A stretch of DNA of 11,726 bases from an uncultured bacterium (GCA_937968025.1 CALBSL010000084.1:1-11726); one strand, 5' to 3'; shown: positions 1 to 7,190, counted from the first letter of the stretch. A program made the numbers and translations. The notes: a model not told the origin generated them from the sequence alone.

Positions 1-50
1 GATCTACACAGGCGAAGACACTCTTTCCCTACACGACGCTCTTCCGATCT
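1..50 (+). other. Illumina P5/TruSeq adapter contamination (not genomic)
   Basis: Bases 1-9 are the end of the P5 flow-cell sequence, 10-17 (aggcgaag) are an 8-base index, and 18-50 are the 33-base TruSeq read-1 primer ending in CTTCCGATCT. The match to this well-known synthetic oligonucleotide is complete. The contig end was therefore not trimmed and genomic sequence starts at 51. Any reading frame entering this part is artificial. Confidence 0.98.
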
Positions 51-1417
51 TTGGTGGATCCTCCTCCGCTAGGAAGTGGGCAGCGCGTATCACTCGGATC
101 AAAAATGGTGATGGGGAGCGACTCGCCATTCAGGAGGTGCGCCAATCGTGATCCGCCATAGATGGAGGGGAGAATGCCGATCCCGTTGCAGCCAAGGTTG
201 TAGTAGAGCTCAGCGTGGCAAGGGTCCTGCCCAATCAACCGAATACGATTGGGGGTGTATCCCATGAGACCGTGCCAACGATAGAGGAGCGGCTGACGAG
301 CATCGTCAGGACGCAGTCGTTTTACGCAGGCTTGAAGACGAGCGCGCATGCCGTCTGGCATCGCCTCTGTGCGGTTGTAGTCGCTGAGTGTTGGGAGCTC
401 TGCTTCTGGCTCACCCCAACACAAGAGACTCGTGCCCGGCCCGTGTGGCCGCCGTGTCATGTAGGCGTAGGGCGTATTGCCGCCGTATTCGCCTTCGATG
501 TAGCTCATGGCAGTTGGTGGCGCTTCTGGACGGACGTAGCCAATCATGTAGGCGATCGTCGGGTCGATGGAGGCATGAAACCGGTAGTTAATATCTACGC
601 CTTCCTCTGAACGGAGATCAAAAGACTCAAATCCGTTCGTGCAGAGCACGACCGAGGCCGCATGAATAGCGTGGGTCTTTCCTACGATCACCCGCGTGTC
701 ACGTCCAAGACGGAGCTCTTTGACGGGAGTTTCTTCCAAAATGGTAAATCGATCAGGAAATTGCGTGAGCAAGAGCTCAGCCAACTCTTCGCAGAGAGCG
801 GCGCTGTTGGTCACGCCTTTTTGTTCGGCTTGTGCGCCAATAAAATCATGATTTGGCGTTTCGAGGAGGGTAAGGAGAGCGGCATGAGGAAGGAACGTCA
901 CCTGCTCACGTTCGGCGGCGGAGAGACGGAGGGAGGCGGTCTGTTCTTCGGCGAGATAGATTGGGTGCATGCGCAGTCCTGCTTTGGCTCGTAGGCGATT
1001 GGTTTCAAAAAACGCGCGAACGGTGTCGATCGTTGAAAACCCCACGTATCCCATGAAGCGATGCAGGGGAGTGGTGAGCTGAAACCTTCGCTTGAGCTCG
1101 TCGAGAAGATCCCAACCAGATTCTACGCCGCGTACAGCATCGGCCGCTCGAGTGAGCCCGTATTCGCGCACCATGTCAGGAAACGAGCGTTCGAAGTAGG
1201 ACGTGATCTGCCCAGCGTTGTGCCCGGTTGCGCCATGGGCAATGCGCGTTGCTTCAAGCAGCAGCACGGACCGCTGGGTGCGTAGGAGCGTAAACGCCGC
1301 CGTCATCATGCCAGCGATCCCGCCACCGATAATCACCACGTCTTCACGTCGGTGTTGATCCAGCGTATACAAAGGACGACGCCGGTTGAGGTGGTGGAGC
1401 CAAGGAGATTGGTTCAT
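51..1417 (-). CDS. FAD-dependent oxidoreductase (DAO family), 3' end missing
   Basis: Predicted flavoprotein of the D-amino-acid oxidase/glycine oxidase-like (DAO) superfamily, which oxidises amines or amino acids. The substrate cannot be read from the sequence. The N-terminus has the Rossmann dinucleotide fold: VVIIGGGIAG with the GxGxxG glycines at residues 31-36 and the ribose-binding Glu at 55 (VLLLEA). It is followed by GATGHNAGQ, typical of the family. Near the C-terminus, YYNLGCNGIGI matches the second FAD-contacting segment. 455 native codons are present. Beyond them the frame runs through a junction Lys and DRKSVV into the adapter, so the true C-terminus is unknown, although the family is usually not much longer. 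The ATG at 1417 is 7 bases after a TATACT -10 box on this strand and has no Shine-Dalgarno site, so the mRNA is probably leaderless. The gene is divergent from the BrkB-like gene. Confidence 0.9.
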
Positions 1418-1424
1418 TGGTGGC

Positions 1425-1446
1425 AGTATATCACGAGTGCTATACT
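1425..1446. promoter_or_regulatory. Divergent promoter with mirror-image extended -10 boxes
   Basis: AGTATATCAC-GA-GTGCTATACT is a near-perfect inverted repeat (9 of 10 positions match). Each arm is itself an extended -10 element. TGCTATACT (1438-1446) faces the BrkB-like gene, and TGATATACT (1433-1425 on the minus strand) faces the FAD oxidoreductase. No good -35 box is visible on either side, which is typical of extended -10 promoters. Expected transcription starts fall at about 1418 (minus) and 1453 (plus). That gives a leaderless message for the oxidoreductase and a leader of about 6 bases for the other gene. The symmetry could also serve as a regulator site. Confidence 0.7.
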
Positions 1447-1458
1447 CCGTTTATCTTT

Positions 1459-2301
1459 ATGTCTGCCACGACTGTACTGCGCTTCTGGCGCTCGGTGGGA
1501 TTTCGTTGGGTGGGGGCACGGTGTTGGGAGCGGGGAGCGGCGATGGCCTTTTTTGCTCTGTTTTCCATCGCGCCGCTGTTTGTATTGCTCCTGTCGCTCC
1601 TCGATCGTATTTTTGGTGAAGGTATTGCGAGGAACGAGGTTTACGTGACGTTGGTGCGTGGGCTCGGCGTTGAAACCGCTGACGCGATTCGCGCCCTTCT
1701 CCTTCAGCCGAACCTGTTTCAGGGGGATTGGATCACGATTGCTGGAAATATGGCCCTGACCGCCGTTGGTGCGGCCGCATTGTTTCGGCATATGCAGACC
1801 TGTCTTCAGGTGTTATGGGGCAGAACCGAACAGCGCTCTCATCCTGTCCCGCGATTTTTCCGAGGGTTCCTTCGCTCATTCGCGACGATGGGCGCCCTGG
1901 TGATTGCGGCGGTCGGTGGGTTTTTCTTGCTGGCATCCGCGCTCTTACTGGGACCGGTGATCAAAGAGGCGATTTTTGGTCAGTCTATCCCAACATTGTG
2001 GGCGCTCTTCTCGAACTGGTTTGTGTTTGCAGGGGCACTTGGAGTGTTTAGCGTGTTGTATTTCACTCTCGCGCCTGAAGCGCCATCGTTTCGTCGGTTG
2101 TGGACCTCCTTAGCTGTGTTGTTGGCGGGGTTGTTGGCTGCCAAAGCTCTGATCGCTCCGCTCACTCATTCGAAGAGCTTGTTCTCGTTGTTTGGAGCTG
2201 GATCGGCCGTGGTCTATCTCTTGCTGTGGTGTTTTCTTCTTTCGCAGCTGTTCTTGTTTGGAGCCGTGGTGGGGGCGGTGCGTACTGAGCAAGAGGGTTG
2301 A
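1459..2301 (+). CDS. YihY/BrkB family inner-membrane protein
   Basis: Integral membrane protein of the YihY/virulence factor BrkB family (old name 'ribonuclease BN-like'). The molecular role is unsettled; transport or envelope integrity has been proposed for the family. The 280 residues contain about six hydrophobic segments at roughly 27-48, 92-110, 142-166, 180-203, 216-234 and 244-274. The family's N-terminal signature is visible as AAMAFFALFSIAPLFVLL, and its C-terminal one as FGAGSAVVYLLLW followed by FLFGA. I chose ATG 1459 over an in-frame GTG at 1417. The GTG would lie upstream of the -10 box, and its 14 extra residues are not family-like. There is no Shine-Dalgarno site, and the start is 12 bases after TATACT. 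The stop codon overlaps the -35 box of the next gene. Length is typical of the family. Confidence 0.88.
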   Translation: MSATTVLRFWRSVGFRWVGARCWERGAAMAFFALFSIAPLFVLLLSLLDRIFGEGIARNEVYVTLVRGLGVETADAIRALLLQPNLFQGDWITIAGNMALTAVGAAALFRHMQTCLQVLWGRTEQRSHPVPRFFRGFLRSFATMGALVIAAVGGFFLLASALLLGPVIKEAIFGQSIPTLWALFSNWFVFAGALGVFSVLYFTLAPEAPSFRRLWTSLAVLLAGLLAAKALIAPLTHSKSLFSLFGAGSAVVYLLLWCFLLSQLFLFGAVVGAVRTEQEG

Positions 2302-2326
2302 CAGAAGAGGAAAAACACGATAGTAT
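2298..2326 (+). promoter_or_regulatory. Sigma-70-type promoter of the tail-anchored protein gene
   Basis: A perfect TTGACA at 2298-2303 is followed after exactly 17 bases by TAGTAT (2321-2326, 4 of 6 to consensus). The -35 box overlaps the stop codon of the preceding gene. The start of transcription should be near 2333, giving a leader of about 24 bases that contains AGGAGG. Confidence 0.72.
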
Positions 2327-2342
2327 CGCCGCGGTGTTCTGT

Positions 2343-2348
2343 AGGAGG
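2343..2348 (+). promoter_or_regulatory. Strong Shine-Dalgarno site AGGAGG
   Basis: AGGAGG sits 8 bases before ATG 2357, close to ideal spacing. It decides the start of this gene. It is notable because most recognisable genes in the window have no such site. Confidence 0.85.
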
Positions 2349-2356
2349 AAGCGTTC

Positions 2357-2863
2357 ATGGGTGGTGAGGTGAATATGTTTCGTTTGAAGGTGGGAACCAA
2401 GTCGGACGCTGATGCGGCCGCCAAGGGTGATGGGGCTGAGCTCCCTGTTCCTGTCCGTCGATCGTCAACGCTCGATGGGCTGCTCAATGGGTTCACGGAT
2501 TTCAAGGACGCCGTGGCGCGGCGTCCGCCCACGCTGCGCGCCGGTTCCAGGCTCGGTGCGGAGGACCTCGTGGTTCCTGAAGAGCGGCCGTTCGATCCCG
2601 TGAAGGCCGCCAACGCCAGGTGGAAGGCCATGGTCACTCGTAACCCGACCGTCGTCACGTCGCTCAAGCCGCTCGCGCCTGACGTCGAGAAGCGCAGAGC
2701 GCTGGAACGCATGGCGATGGAGCGTACCTCGTGGCAGAAGTTCTGCGATGCGGTGCGCGAGCGTCCCAGCTGGATGGAGGTCCGCTACATGCTTCTGGGC
2801 GCCTTCATGCTGCTCTTCTCCATCACCTTTCTCGCGTACGCCATTCGCGTGGCGGGCATCTGA
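2357..2863 (+). CDS. Unrecognised protein with C-terminal membrane anchor
   Basis: I do not recognise this 168-residue protein. Residues 1-140 are polar, rich in Ala, Arg and Pro, and probably only partly ordered. They include a basic stretch at 110-143. Residues 144-163 (start YMLLGAFMLL) form a single strong transmembrane helix that ends five residues before the C-terminus, so the bulk should face the cytoplasm as a tail-anchored protein. The gene has its own promoter, AGGAGG site and terminator, so it is transcribed alone. It lies just before ftsI, where ftsL stands in many cell-wall clusters. However, FtsL has the opposite arrangement (membrane helix near the N-terminus), so I do not call it FtsL. 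Base composition looks more GC-rich than in the flanking conserved genes. Confidence 0.8.
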   Translation: MGGEVNMFRLKVGTKSDADAAAKGDGAELPVPVRRSSTLDGLLNGFTDFKDAVARRPPTLRAGSRLGAEDLVVPEERPFDPVKAANARWKAMVTRNPTVVTSLKPLAPDVEKRRALERMAMERTSWQKFCDAVRERPSWMEVRYMLLGAFMLLFSITFLAYAIRVAGI

Positions 2864-2866
2864 CCC

Positions 2867-2893
2867 CCGAGCTCTCTCTGAGCTCGGTTTTTT
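2867..2893 (+). terminator. Rho-independent terminator after the tail-anchored protein gene
   Basis: CCGAGCTC (2867-2874), a 5-base loop TCTCT, and GAGCTCGG (2880-2887) form a perfect 8-bp stem followed by six T. It begins 4 bases after the stop codon at 2863 and separates this gene from ftsI. Confidence 0.92.
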
Positions 2894-2906
2894 GTTGTGC
2901 TTGCGG

Positions 2907-2912
2907 TATACT
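2907..2912 (+). promoter_or_regulatory. -10 box TATACT of the ftsI-murF unit
   Basis: TATACT ends 6 bases before the GTG start codon of ftsI at 2919, so transcription should begin at or within a base or two of the start codon. No convincing -35 box is visible; its expected place lies inside the preceding terminator stem. The same hexamer is used by the oxidoreductase, the BrkB-like gene and tRNA-Glu in this window. Confidence 0.6.
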
Positions 2913-2918
2913 ACAGAC

Positions 2919-4733
2919 GTGAAGTGGACTTCTTCTGGAACAAGACGAGGAGGGTCTTGGTACTCAGCGCTTTCCGGTGATCCTCGTTTGTATTGGTTGG
3001 CGGCGGGGTGTGCCTTGCTTGGCATCACGTTGCTTGTGCGATTTTTTCAGTTGCAGGTGCTGGAGCACAAATCGTATCAAGTGCTTGCGTCTGGGCAACA
3101 TTCACTCGAGCGAGCGCTCATGCCACGTCGTGGAACGATCTATGTGCGTGATCGGGTCGACGGGGCGCTCCATCCTATCGCCACAGACCGTGATGCCTGG
3201 CAGATTTATGCGGTTCCTCGTGAAATGAAGGACCGTGCCGCCATCGCTGAACAGGTGTCGCAGATTTTACAAAAGCCAAAAGAGGAATTTATCGATAGGC
3301 TTCTCGCACCTACCACGACCTACATGGTGCTTGATCGTGATGCTGCTTACGAGAAAGTTGAAGCATTGCGCGCTGCTCGTTTGCCGGGCATAGGTGTCCA
3401 AAAAGGCCTCGCTCGCCTGTATCCCGAGTCTGGATTGGGCGGGCAAATGCTTGGTTTTGTTTCGTTGAATGAGCGGAATGAGCGAGTTGGTCGGTACGGA
3501 CTCGAAGGGTATTTTGATGATGTTCTCCGAGGAAAGGCCGGAAGAATCGAGGCAGAACGTGATGCAACGGGTCGTCGGCTCACGATTGGGTCGATCAACC
3601 TCGAAGCGGCAGAAGATGGTAAAGATATCGTGCTCACGATCGATCGCCAAATCCAGTACATTACCTGTGCAAAAATCAAAGAAGCTGTCGATCGATTCGG
3701 GGCGACGGGTGGATCGGTAGTGATCGTGCGTCCGACGGATGGCTCGGTGTTAGCTATGTGTTCGGCGCCGGATTTTGATCCGGCAAATTTTCGATATGTT
3801 GACGATGTAGCGGTGTTCAATAATCCGATCACGTTTTATCAGTATGAACCGGGGTCCATTTTTAAGGCGGTCACGTTGGCGGCGGGGCTTGATGCAAAGA
3901 AAATTTCGCCATCGACGGTGTATAACGACACGGGCGCTGAAAAGATCGATGATTTTACGATCAGAAATTCAGACAAGTTGGCCCACGGTCTGCAAACCAT
4001 GACGCAGGTGTTGGAGAAGTCGTTAAACACAGGGACGATTTTCGTGGAACGATTGCTCGGCAAGGAGCTGTTTCGCACGTATGTTGAGCAGTTCGGCTTT
4101 GGCGAAAAAACCGGCGTACCATTATCGCCGGAAGTAAAGGGGGATATTTCACAGATCTATAAACGGGGAGAGATTTTCGGGGCGACCATTTCGTTCGGCC
4201 AAGGGATGGCGGCAACACCCATGCAAATGGTGATGTCCTATGTTCCGCTCGCGAACGGTGGTATTCGGTATGCGCCGCGTCTGGTGGAGGAGTATCGTCG
4301 TGCGGATGGAACGGTTGAAGCGGTGACGCCGAAGCCGCTCGGGCAGGTTATTTCTGAGCGCACGAGCCGACTCATCACGGCGATGCTCGTGAACGTGGTC
4401 GAGAACGGGCATGGAAAACGGGCGGGTGTCCCGGGGTATTACATCGCCGGAAAAACAGGCACGGCGCAGATTCCGAACCCAAACGGTCAAGGGTATTTGA
4501 AGGATGCCACGATTGGGTCATTCGTGGGTTATGGGCCAACCGATCAACCGCAGTTTGTGATGCTTGTGAAGATTGATCGCCCAACCACCGTGCAGTACGC
4601 CGAGTCTTCCGCCGCCCCAATTTTTGGGGAACTCGCGAAGGAATTGGTTCGTATTTTAGAGATTCCTCCAGAGCGTGCCGTAAAAACCGTCGTTGTTCCT
4701 CCGACGAGTTCAACGACCAGCGTGCAGCCGTAG
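2919..4733 (+). CDS. ftsI: Class B penicillin-binding protein (FtsI/PBP2-like transpeptidase)
   Basis: Peptidoglycan D,D-transpeptidase that cross-links stem peptides outside the membrane, most likely at the division septum. In the 604 residues there is a short cytoplasmic N-terminus and one membrane anchor at about 24-46 (WLAAGCALLGITLLV). Next comes the pedestal domain, beginning with the conserved RRGTIYVRD at 70-78, and then the transpeptidase domain. All three penicillin-binding motifs are intact: SxxK at S313-K316 (EPGSIFK), SxN at S368-N370 (KSLN) and KTG at 512-514 (AGKTGTAQ). No PASTA domains follow; the C-terminus is a Pro/Thr/Ser-rich tail. I chose GTG 2919 because an upstream in-frame start at 2748 would run through the preceding gene and its terminator. 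There is no Shine-Dalgarno site. The stop overlaps the murF start by one base (TAGTG). An elongation-type PBP2 is the alternative; linkage to murF favours FtsI. Confidence 0.93.
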   Translation: MKWTSSGTRRGGSWYSALSGDPRLYWLAAGCALLGITLLVRFFQLQVLEHKSYQVLASGQHSLERALMPRRGTIYVRDRVDGALHPIATDRDAWQIYAVPREMKDRAAIAEQVSQILQKPKEEFIDRLLAPTTTYMVLDRDAAYEKVEALRAARLPGIGVQKGLARLYPESGLGGQMLGFVSLNERNERVGRYGLEGYFDDVLRGKAGRIEAERDATGRRLTIGSINLEAAEDGKDIVLTIDRQIQYITCAKIKEAVDRFGATGGSVVIVRPTDGSVLAMCSAPDFDPANFRYVDDVAVFNNPITFYQYEPGSIFKAVTLAAGLDAKKISPSTVYNDTGAEKIDDFTIRNSDKLAHGLQTMTQVLEKSLNTGTIFVERLLGKELFRTYVEQFGFGEKTGVPLSPEVKGDISQIYKRGEIFGATISFGQGMAATPMQMVMSYVPLANGGIRYAPRLVEEYRRADGTVEAVTPKPLGQVISERTSRLITAMLVNVVENGHGKRAGVPGYYIAGKTGTAQIPNPNGQGYLKDATIGSFVGYGPTDQPQFVMLVKIDRPTTVQYAESSAAPIFGELAKELVRILEIPPERAVKTVVVPPTSSTTSVQP

Positions 4734-6151
4734 TGTTTACCACGGACTTGAAGCGTGGGACCGGTGTCGCTATGCTCACGATATCTATGTCCTCGATCCT
4801 CTCTCTTTTGACGGGCTATCTCGGCAGCAGTGCCCGTATCGTGCTTGAACGGGAACGTCCGCTCATTATTGCGCTCACAGGTTCGGTGGGGAAGTCCACG
4901 AGTCGGCAATGCGTCGGCGCCGTACTTGGAGGTTCGCTTGAATATCGCGAGGGGCTTCGTGTGCCAACAAAGAACTACAATAACCAACTGGGTGTTCCGC
5001 TCACGATTTTTGCGCTTCCAGCCCCTGGTCGATCTCCTGTTCGCTGGGTGAAGCTTCTTTGGCGTGCGACGTGCGGACGGTTTGGTTTGTGGCGCACCGG
5101 AGCGAAGACCTTTGTTCTCGAGATGGGTGCGGACCATCCGGGCGATATTGCCTACCTTACTTCGCTGGCACGTCCGTCTATTTCCGTGGTGACGGCAGTG
5201 ACGCCTGAAGATCCAAACTGGGCTCCGGTGCATGCGGCAAACTATCCAACCATCAACGATCTTGCTCATGAGAAGGCGACGCTCGTTCGTGCCTTGCCGA
5301 CGAATGGAACGATGGTGCTCAATGCAGATGATCCGCGGGTGCTCGCCATGCGCTCCGAAGCGCCAACGGCACAGCTGATCACCTTTGGGACCGCTGAATC
5401 CGCCGACGTGCGCATTCTGTCGATGCGCATTCGTACGGAAGACACGTCCGCCGGTGCGATGCCGACAGGTCTCGAGGTGGAACTGCGCGTCTTACAACAA
5501 AAACAGACGGTAGTTGTTGAGGGGGTGTTTGGACGCTCGGTTGCATATGCCTTAGCGGCATCAGCGGCCGTTGGTCTTGCGCTCGATATCTCAACCTCAG
5601 AAATGGCCGAAGGTTGGAAGCAGATTCGTCCGCTCCCTGGACGTACGCGACTCATTCCAGGGGTCAAGAAGACAATGCTCTTCGATGATAGCTATAACGC
5701 CTCGCCGGTCGCGGTGCTCGCCGCCCTTCGTGATCTTGCCTCTGTGGAGGTGGATCAGGGAAAGCAACGCACCATCGCCTGTCTTGGAGAGATGCGTGAG
5801 CTCGGTCCTTCGGCGGAGATGTTGCACGCAGAGATCGGCAAACAGGCGGCTCAACTAGGCATCGATGTACTGGCGGTGACGGGGGCATTCGCCGAAGCGT
5901 ATCGACGCGGAGCGCTCGAAGGCGGCATGACCGAAGACCGGGTACGAATCTTCGCGGATACGCCGGAACTTGGCGAATGGGTGCAGGACATCCTACGACC
6001 AGGCGATCTCGTGCTCGCCAAGGCATCTGAAGGAGGGCATCACACCAAGGGGGTCCGGATGGAACGGGTCATCAAAGAACTGATGGCTGAACCGGCGCAG
6101 GCGGAAACGTTGCTGTGCCGCCAAGAACACGTGTGGCAGACGCGGGCGTAA
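4733..6151 (+). CDS. murF: MurF-like UDP-MurNAc-tripeptide:D-Ala-D-Ala ligase lacking the usual N-terminal domain
   Basis: Cytoplasmic ATP-dependent Mur ligase that adds D-Ala-D-Ala to the peptidoglycan precursor. Visible motifs are the ATP-binding loop TGSVGKST (49-56), NNQLGVP (83-89), EMG (130-132), HEK (179-181), NADDPR (197-202), DDSYNASP (318-325), GEM (352-354) and LAKASEGG (428-435). In typical MurF the ATP loop comes after about 100 residues of substrate-binding domain. Here it starts near residue 50, preceded only by a hydrophobic segment (about 19-31), so that domain is absent. The C-terminal KASEGGHHTKGVRME also departs from the usual KGSxxxxME form. The start is taken as the GTG overlapping the ftsI stop; ATG 4772 is a possible alternative. 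Neither has a Shine-Dalgarno site, so translation probably depends on coupling to ftsI. Another Mur-ligase-family amide synthase is a less likely identity. Confidence 0.87.
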   Translation: MFTTDLKRGTGVAMLTISMSSILSLLTGYLGSSARIVLERERPLIIALTGSVGKSTSRQCVGAVLGGSLEYREGLRVPTKNYNNQLGVPLTIFALPAPGRSPVRWVKLLWRATCGRFGLWRTGAKTFVLEMGADHPGDIAYLTSLARPSISVVTAVTPEDPNWAPVHAANYPTINDLAHEKATLVRALPTNGTMVLNADDPRVLAMRSEAPTAQLITFGTAESADVRILSMRIRTEDTSAGAMPTGLEVELRVLQQKQTVVVEGVFGRSVAYALAASAAVGLALDISTSEMAEGWKQIRPLPGRTRLIPGVKKTMLFDDSYNASPVAVLAALRDLASVEVDQGKQRTIACLGEMRELGPSAEMLHAEIGKQAAQLGIDVLAVTGAFAEAYRRGALEGGMTEDRVRIFADTPELGEWVQDILRPGDLVLAKASEGGHHTKGVRMERVIKELMAEPAQAETLLCRQEHVWQTRA

Positions 6152-6156
6152 ACACG

Positions 6157-6188
6157 ACACCTCTCGAACCATCGGGAGGTGTTTTTTT
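6157..6188 (+). terminator. Terminator of the ftsI-murF unit
   Basis: ACACCTC (6157-6163) pairs with GAGGTGT (6176-6182). The stem extends inward through a G-T pair and two G-C pairs, leaving a 6-base loop AACCAT, and a run of seven T (6182-6188) follows. It lies 5 bases after the murF stop. Confidence 0.93.
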
Positions 6189-6192
6189 GGAA

Positions 6193-6219
6193 AGAAAAGA
6201 CCCACTCGAGCGAGTGGGT
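6193..6219 (-). terminator. Terminator of the minus-strand putative lipoprotein unit
   Basis: On the minus strand ACCCACTCG (6219-6211), a two-base centre CT, and CGAGTGGGT (6208-6200) form a hairpin followed by C and then T-rich sequence TTTTCTTT. It begins immediately after the stop codon at 6220. It is back to back with the plus-strand murF terminator and insulates the convergent units. Confidence 0.82.
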
Positions 6220-6489
6220 TCAGCGATCGTTCGGGCGGCCGCCGTCGCGGGGCGAGGGGAGACCGCCGTCGGTGTCGGACGGGATCGTGATGAGGAGCGT
6301 GGCCGGCGTCGGCCCGGTGGGGTTGCCCGCCCGGCTTCGAAGTCCGCAGTTCTCGGCCTGGAGGCGACCGTTCTCGCGCTCGAGGGTGAGGGTGCGGCTG
6401 AGGAGCGTCTGCACGTCGACAGGTGACAGCCCGACGAAGCAGCCAGAGGTGACGATGATGGCGAGGATGAGGAGAAAGGGGCGGTTCAT
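6220..6489 (-). CDS. Small unrecognised secreted protein, putative lipoprotein
   Basis: An 89-residue protein I do not recognise. The N-terminus MNRPFLLILAIIVTSGCFVG is a signal peptide. Its Cys17 is preceded by T-S-G, a weak but plausible lipobox, so the protein may be lipid-anchored outside the membrane. Residues 24-52 are predicted helical and heptad-like (TLLSRTLTLERENGRLQAEN). The rest is rich in Pro, Gly, Asp and Arg and probably disordered. AGGAGAGG lies about 7 bases before the ATG and fixes the start. It is second in a two-gene unit, 26 bases after the preceding gene. The terminator starts directly after its stop. A simple N-terminal membrane anchor is the alternative to lipidation. 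Confidence 0.72.
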   Translation of the reverse strand: MNRPFLLILAIIVTSGCFVGLSPVDVQTLLSRTLTLERENGRLQAENCGLRSRAGNPTGPTPATLLITIPSDTDGGLPSPRDGGRPNDR

Positions 6490-6515
6490 GTGACCTCTCC
6501 TGAGTTGGAAGTGTT

Positions 6516-7103
6516 TCAGCGCTTGAGGAGCCCGGGATGGCTCCTGGCGAGCTCCTCGCGGAGCATGTCCAGACCTCCCGTCTGCGTGTTGAGGTAGCGC
6601 AGGAGGATGACAGCACGATTGGGCAACGGCATGGCGTCCGGCGTTCGCTCCCCAGTCGGGACCCCGAGGAAGAGCTCCAGAACAGCGAACTGTGCGGGGA
6701 CGAGCTTCTTGAGGGCCTCGTAGAGGTCCGAATGGGGGGCCTCGAGGCTGAAGAGGCGCTCCGCGCTCTTGACGTGCGTCGGGAGGCGCTTCATGAGAGT
6801 GAGGTAGAACTCGTAGGTGCTCGACTCGGGGATCTGTGAGGTTTGGGCGTTCGTCGCCGGGACCTCGTGCCAGATCGCGAGGATCTGGTTGAGTACCCCT
6901 GTGTCGGTGATACCGGTGCAGTAGGTGATCATCTCAGGGGTGAGGAAGTCGTACGAGCCGCTGAGGCGGTATTCGCTCGAAGTGAGCAGATCCTGAAGTC
7001 CGCTCACGGCGTTTCCGATGTTGACCGTCTTGGTCGGCTCTCGCAGGGCGTAGAAGGTGATGCAGGCGATGGTCGCGGTGAGTTTGATGTTGAAGCGGTC
7101 CAT
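6516..7103 (-). CDS. Unrecognised 195-residue protein
   Basis: I do not recognise this protein. It begins with a short basic start (MDRFNIK) and a hydrophobic stretch at about 8-20 (LTATIACITFYAL), which may be an inefficient signal or an N-terminal anchor. The rest is a mixed, mostly helical soluble sequence without obvious catalytic motifs. The start is supported by AGGAG 4 bases before ATG 7103 and by a strong promoter about 90 bases upstream. It is co-transcribed with the putative lipoprotein gene downstream (26-base gap), so the two products may act together at the cell surface; that is inference. GC content by eye is higher than in pepF or ftsI. An overlapping frame on the opposite strand is judged a shadow because only the minus strand has promoter, Shine-Dalgarno and terminator in the right order. 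Confidence 0.75.
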   Translation of the reverse strand: MDRFNIKLTATIACITFYALREPTKTVNIGNAVSGLQDLLTSSEYRLSGSYDFLTPEMITYCTGITDTGVLNQILAIWHEVPATNAQTSQIPESSTYEFYLTLMKRLPTHVKSAERLFSLEAPHSDLYEALKKLVPAQFAVLELFLGVPTGERTPDAMPLPNRAVILLRYLNTQTGGLDMLREELARSHPGLLKR

Positions 7104-7146
7104 GGTGCTCCTGGGTGCGCTCTGCCGTGGCTATCAGTGCTCTCCG

Positions 7147-7161
7147 GTCCCACTGTGGGAC
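7147..7161. repeat. Perfect palindrome in the leader of the 7103-6220 unit
   Basis: GTCCCAC-T-GTGGGAC is a perfect inverted repeat of 7-bp arms around one base. It lies about 25-40 bases after the predicted transcription start (about 7184, minus strand) and about 45 bases before the start codon. It could be a protein-binding operator or, as RNA, a small leader hairpin. Confidence 0.55.
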
Positions 7162-7190
7162 GAGGGCTGATGCGTGTGCAAGAGTGGCTG

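Noticed and set aside
1417..1458. GTG at 1417 as start of the BrkB-like protein
   Set aside because: It lies upstream of the -10 box that serves the gene, and the extra 14 residues do not fit the family. ATG 1459 is better.
2748..2918. Longer ftsI start at 2748
   Set aside because: It would overlap the preceding gene by over 100 bases and read through a strong terminator. The GTG at 2919 directly follows a -10 box.
4544..5269. 241-residue open frame on the minus strand
   Set aside because: It lies opposite the end of ftsI and the start of murF, both with clear family motifs. Its composition is typical of an antisense shadow in GC-rich DNA.
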